64,000 nucleotides of DNA from Leucosporidium creatinivorum (lineage: Eukaryota > Basidiomycota > Microbotryomycetes > Leucosporidiales > Leucosporidiaceae), in NCBI GenBank assembly GCA_001600635.1, contig BCKL01000004.1:124001-188000 (forward strand), written 5' to 3'. The notes under the pieces are model-generated. The model was not told the origin of the DNA and did no database searches. It saw only the letters and a program-made list of their open reading frames with translations. Below, one piece after another: positions 60,503 to 64,000 of the stretch; position 1 is the first letter of the stretch, and every line of letters starts with the position of its first letter. Position numbers and translations under genes: made by a program.

Positions 60503-60983
60503 CTCTCCCTCCCTTCCCTCAACGTCTCTTCGTCTTGCATCCTCGCCTTACTCTCACATTCTGCCCATCAGTCTTGCCTCCCTCGCCCCAACAGCTCGAC
60601 GAAGCCCCCTCCTCCCTCCCCGCCACCTCAGTCGCCGAACCCTCAAAATGTCAATCCGTCAATGCGGATAACTTTGCTGGTAATTGCCTGTTTGCGCAAC
60701 GGCTGGGGCACTGTATGCATCCTCTGCGTAGCTGCTCGCTTGGTCACTGCAACTCCAACCCTCTCCAATTCACACGTCCGCGACGAGACGATTCGCGGCG
60801 GCGCGAAAAGAGGCCGAAGTTGCTGCATTACATCTCCAACGTTCAATGCAGGAGCAAAGGGCAAGCTATCACGCAATTCCAGCCTCCGCCGAACGAGGGT
60901 GGTCGTCATCTGAACGAAAGCATGGCAGGTCAGCGAGCCGCTCCTATGGGAGACTTAGCGGCTTACATCAATGCTCGGATCCC

Positions 60984-62236
60984 TCAAACCCACTTCAGCG
61001 GCACGCGAAACTTCAGCGCAATCCTTTCGATCTGGCTGACCGCCTCGTCGCTCCAACCGGTCCCCCTCCTCACGGTCGCCAATCTCCTCTCCAGCTGCAG
61101 CTTGAACCTCAGTCCGCCGGCGAACCTCAAAAAGCTCTCCACAACATCCCCAATCCAGATGTTGTTGACCTCGAAGGAAGTTGAGGTAGCGCCGTTGACA
61201 GGGTTGAACTCGCTGGGGTCGAATCCCCAGAAGTGGAGCCAGCCGGGTCCTCGAGGGATGTTGTACTGGAGTTGAGTGGGGATGACCTCGCCTTCCATGC
61301 ATACGGAGATGCAGACGGTCTCGGTGTGGGCAAAGACGGGCGTGACGAGCTCGATGAAGTCGGCGCAGGAAAGTGGGTAGTCGTTCATGCCGAGGTAGAG
61401 GTAGCCGGTCACGTTGGTGCCAAAGCAGGAAAGGACAGATTGGACGCCGAGCTTGGTGAAGCCGTTGAGTTTGAGGGTGAGCTGCTTGAGAGGCATGGGA
61501 AGCTCGGGCAGGTCTACCTCAGCACCAGCAAGAATAGGGCGCAGCGCCGCTCGAAGAACGCTGCGAGGCCGCAGAGCCCGGGCAGCGAGGATTAGACAGT
61601 GGTAGTGGATGGGACTGGTGGCCTCGAGCAAGTGGAGCTCGTGAAGTTGCAACCGTGCAACTCGTCTCATCAGTCTCTCCTGCTCCCTCGCAGCGGCCGC
61701 GACGTGGATGATGCTGAGCCAACGGACGTGGGGACAATCCTTGACGATAATCGCCATGAGCCTTGTCTGAATAATGAGGTTGATGGCGGGATCCAAGTCG
61801 CGCACCTCGGCGCTCGCCGTTCCCTTTAGAGCCAAATCGCGAATGACGAGCCCAAACGGCGGATGCTCGAGCACCCGGTCCGCGAAGCCCAGCAGAGCTT
61901 CCAAACCTCGAGCAAAGAAGGGCGTTCGACGTCGAGCTGGAGCGTAGTACCTCTTCTCGACAAGTGCAAAGCGAGGGAGGTCATCGACGGCGACCAAAGC
62001 GGCGACGTTGTCCAGCAGCTTGTCGGGGATGTCGTTGAAGCTTTTCGGCGTGGGAGGGGCGATTGAGAGGGAAGCGAGGGAGGAGGGAAGAGGGTCGACG
62101 GAGGCGGGAGGAGCCTGCGAGGAAGCGAGAGCACCAGCGGGTCAGCTCTAAGCTCGGTGGTCGTCTTTCACACCGAACAACTCACCTGCACCATCCCACC
62201 ACCCTCTTGCTCCGGATTCAAGCTTTGAGAGTCCAT
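60984..62236 (-). CDS. F-box/LRR-like protein, intact
   Basis: Exons 62236-62186 and 62114-60984 give 393 residues. Leader MDSQSLNPEQEGGGMVQ, then FNDIPDKLLDNVAALVAVDDL (LPDELLD changed to IPDKLLD), FALVEKRYYAPARRRTPFF, VLEHPPFGLVIRDLALKG, leucine-rich segments, LPMPLKQLTLKL, PRGPGWLHFWG and the end FRVPLKWV. It is tail-to-tail with the VPS2 copy, the same arrangement as VPS2 with the gene at 8328-9566. Confidence 0.8.
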
Positions 62237-62252
62237 AGCGAGCTTCGAAGAT

Positions 62253-62640
62253 CTGCGAAAGCGACCAGCAAAACATGAGCTCGAGCCCTTTATCGTCCGT
62301 CCTCGCCTCGTCGAGCTGCTCTCTGATGGCCAAGGGAGCCAAGGAGAGGCCAAGCAGGGGTGCAGAGTACTCACCTAGCTACTGAGATCAAACTCTGAGA
62401 GCTGGGGACGTCCAAGTTTGCAGCAGCGAGCGAGTCGACGAGCGGGTGACGAGGAGGGGAAGGGTTGAGAGCGACGAGAAGCAGGGGCGGCGGGGTGAGG
62501 TGCAGGTGTGTAGCAGTCGTCGAGTACAGCTTCCAGCAGCTTTGATTCCGGTCTAACCAGCGAAAGCCAGTCGAAAGCGCAGAAGACGAGGTGATGGCGG
62601 GACGGAGAGAGCATGCGACGAGAGGCTCGGGCTCGACTTA
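62253..62640 (-). repeat. F-box 5' module, copy 5 (shortened)
   Basis: It carries the 5'UTR intron (donor GTGAGT at 62374, acceptor at 62253) and the CTTCTGCGCTTTCGACT stretch. The match to the other modules stops near 62640, so the distal 200 bp are missing. Confidence 0.75.
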
Positions 62641-62843
62641 GGTGAAAGCCTCCTATTTCTCCAGATGGCTCAGGGTGTTGTCTCAAAAAGCTTGTAGTAA
62701 GTCTGTGAGGCTTCAAACAGATTTGTCTCCTTGTACCGCAGTTCTGCTCTTCTGTCCCAGCTCCGCCGAGCGCTCGGCCGAGAGTCGAATCCCGCTTCCC
62801 TTCCTACCTCAGCTTGCCTTCTGAAACCACGCCACAGCAACAC

Positions 62844-63875
62844 ATGATGGCCACATCATTACTCCTCACCATTAGCGGCCGCCCCCTCTTCGTCGAGTCC
62901 ACCGGCAGCAACCCTTCGCTCCCTCTCCTCATAGCGCTGCACGGGCTGGGCGGGTCGACCAACCTCTTCCCTATCGCTGCTGGGCTGGCGACCAAGTTCA
63001 CTGTCATTCGATTTGATTTTGAAGGAGCTGGGAAGAGTCCTTACCGCGATGGGGCAACGTGGGAGATTAGCGATTTGGTGGAGGATGTCAAAGCGGTCGC
63101 TGAGGCGCTGGGAAGGGGTGGTGAGGCGATCCACCTTTTCGGGCACAGTCTAGGATCTGCTGTGAGTCCTCTGCTGCGCTGCCGACGAGCAACGAGCTCA
63201 TCGCCTTACTATCACAGGTAGCGCTCCACTTCGCGGCGACCAACCCCGAGCTCACTGCTTCAGTCACCCTCTCCTGCCCTGGAGTAGCTCGAGCGGGAAA
63301 TCCCGAAGGCGTAGCAGCTTCCCTCGGTCTCGCCAAGCTCGCCAGGGAGAAAGGACCGTTCCAAATGGCCGACTTCACGGTGAGCTGCTCGATGCACATC
63401 CCTGCAGATTTCACCCTGCGTCGCCGATACGCTTGTAGTATCGTAGCCTCCATCGAGACGACCGCTGACTCCTCGTTTGCCTTCCTTCGCTCCCCCTCTG
63501 CACCCTCGGCGATCCTCCCTCGGCGCTCTCTCCCCACCGCAACAGGCCATGAAGAACACCCGCCCCACCTCGACTCTCCTCCAACGCACCCTCATCCGCA
63601 CAGCAATGCAAGAATCTTCCCCCGAAGGCTACGCTCAAGCCTGCGAGATGATCTCTCGAACCGGCTCGGCCGACTGGTCGAAGATCGTTGCTCCCGTTCT
63701 CATTATCGCGGGGAGGGAGGATCAGATCTCCAGTATGAAGGCGGCAGAGGAGGTAGCGGCGTGCTTGGAGAAGGCGAGGAGTGTCAAGGTGGTGGAGGTC
63801 GAGGCGGGACATCAGCCGGCGGTGGAGTGTCCTGAGGTCGTGCTCTCGTTGCTGGAGGAGTACATAAGTATTTAG
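62844..63875 (+). CDS. Alpha/beta hydrolase (enol-lactonase-like)
   Basis: Exons 62844-63161, 63218-63379 and 63546-63875 join in phase to 269 residues. The fold is clear: LLIALHGLGGSTNLFP with the oxyanion HG motif, VIRFDFEGAGKSPY, the nucleophile elbow LFGHSLGSAVALHFA (serine in GHSLG), VLIIAGREDQIS with the acid residue, and the histidine in EAGHQPAVECP. This is the layout of 3-oxoadipate enol-lactonase-type hydrolases; the true substrate cannot be read from the sequence. The start is the first of two adjacent ATGs. Confidence 0.85.
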
Positions 63876-63935
63876 TAGACGATGGTGATGGCGTAGACGA
63901 AGTACTGCTATTCACACTGCTAGATCAGACGAACC

Positions 63936-64000
63936 CTACTTGGCCGTCTTGCTCTTGACAAACTCGGCGAACTCCTTCTCGTGCTCGGGGTGCCAGCGCG
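63936..64000 (-). CDS. C-terminal tail of an unidentified protein
   Basis: The minus strand is open from the window edge to TAG at 63938-63936, giving the last 20 or so residues (WHPEHEKEFAEFVKSKTAK), charged and helical. The rest lies outside the window; no assignment. Confidence 0.55.
   Translation of the reverse strand, partial: RWHPEHEKEFAEFVKSKTAK

Larger units (their letters stand above)
56088..60660 (+). pseudogene. Partial second copy of VPS2
   Basis: Exons matching VPS2 exons 2-5 lie at 56088-56204, 59198-59353, 59426-59647 and from 60595. Exons 3 and 4 have exactly the same lengths (156 and 222 nt) as in VPS2. The nucleotide changes in exon 3 are mostly silent (two replacements, serine to leucine and arginine to lysine), and splice sites are kept. 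Exon 1, encoding the N-terminal membrane helix, is missing: the match begins at codon 2 of exon 2, right after a usable CTACAG. The last exon loses similarity after about 23 codons, so the MIM1-like helix for Vps4 is gone. It is either a pseudogene or a truncated regulator. An assembly gap lies in its last intron. Confidence 0.8.

Noticed and set aside
59201-60913. Single 570-codon protein across the second gap
   Set aside because: Most of it is undetermined bases; the exon structure of VPS2 explains the readable parts.
1-64000. CRISPR arrays, tRNA, rRNA, LTR or other mobile elements
   Set aside because: No regular spacer arrays, cloverleaf-like genes, terminal repeats with coding remains, or transposase/reverse transcriptase motifs were seen by eye.

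Overview
The window reads as nuclear DNA of a basidiomycete, most likely a red yeast or relative in Pucciniomycotina (Microbotryomycetes-like). The DNA is GC-rich and genes are dense on both strands. Most are cut by many introns of about 50-150 nt, with GT...AG ends and a CTGAC branch site. The recognisable proteins are fungal housekeeping ones. No CRISPR array, tRNA, rRNA or clear transposon coding region was seen. There are two assembly gaps (19784-19938 and 59761-60502).

Layout. 1-10 kb: the 3' part of an F-box-like gene, UMP/CMP kinase URA6 (-), ESCRT-III VPS2/DID4 (+) with a 2.97-kb intron, and an F-box-like gene broken by one stop (-). 10-18 kb: two weak small hypothetical genes, CCR4-NOT ubiquitin ligase NOT4 (+) and an F-box-like gene (+). 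18-25 kb: a 5'-truncated POP7/Rpp20-like fragment (-), a gap, a frameshifted F-box pseudogene (+) and an intact F-box-like gene (+). 25-36 kb is a conserved block: FYV7-like (+), a PAP2 lipid phosphatase (-), importin KAP123 (-) and the SCF F-box/WD40 protein MET30 (-). 37-42 kb: an MFS transporter whose last exons are tandemly duplicated. 42-53 kb: an F-box-like gene (+), an M13 metallopeptidase (+), and a large Tyr-Pro-repeat protein whose frame runs through a canonical intron into 6-phosphogluconolactonase. 53-64 kb: an F-box-like gene (-), a second VPS2 copy lacking both termini but keeping the 3-kb intron, another F-box-like gene (-), an alpha/beta hydrolase (+) and the tail of a further gene (-).

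The unusual part is the eight-member F-box/leucine-rich family. Five members share a duplicated 5' module of up to 560 bp (promoter, 5'UTR and a 5'UTR intron of about 120 nt); four of these also share a 15-17-residue leader exon. Two others share a different 5' module and identical 59- and 61-nt first exons. One module copy stands alone. The intact VPS2 and its partial copy each sit tail-to-tail with an F-box gene, which suggests duplication of a VPS2-F-box block. The family therefore appears to expand by copying gene plus promoter, with several members decaying.

Other oddities are three GC-AG introns, four consecutive stop-free introns of length divisible by three in KAP123, microexons of 6-14 nt, and a probable gene-conversion tract in the MFS tail. 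All gene models come from reading splice signals and protein family resemblance by eye; no alignment or search was run.
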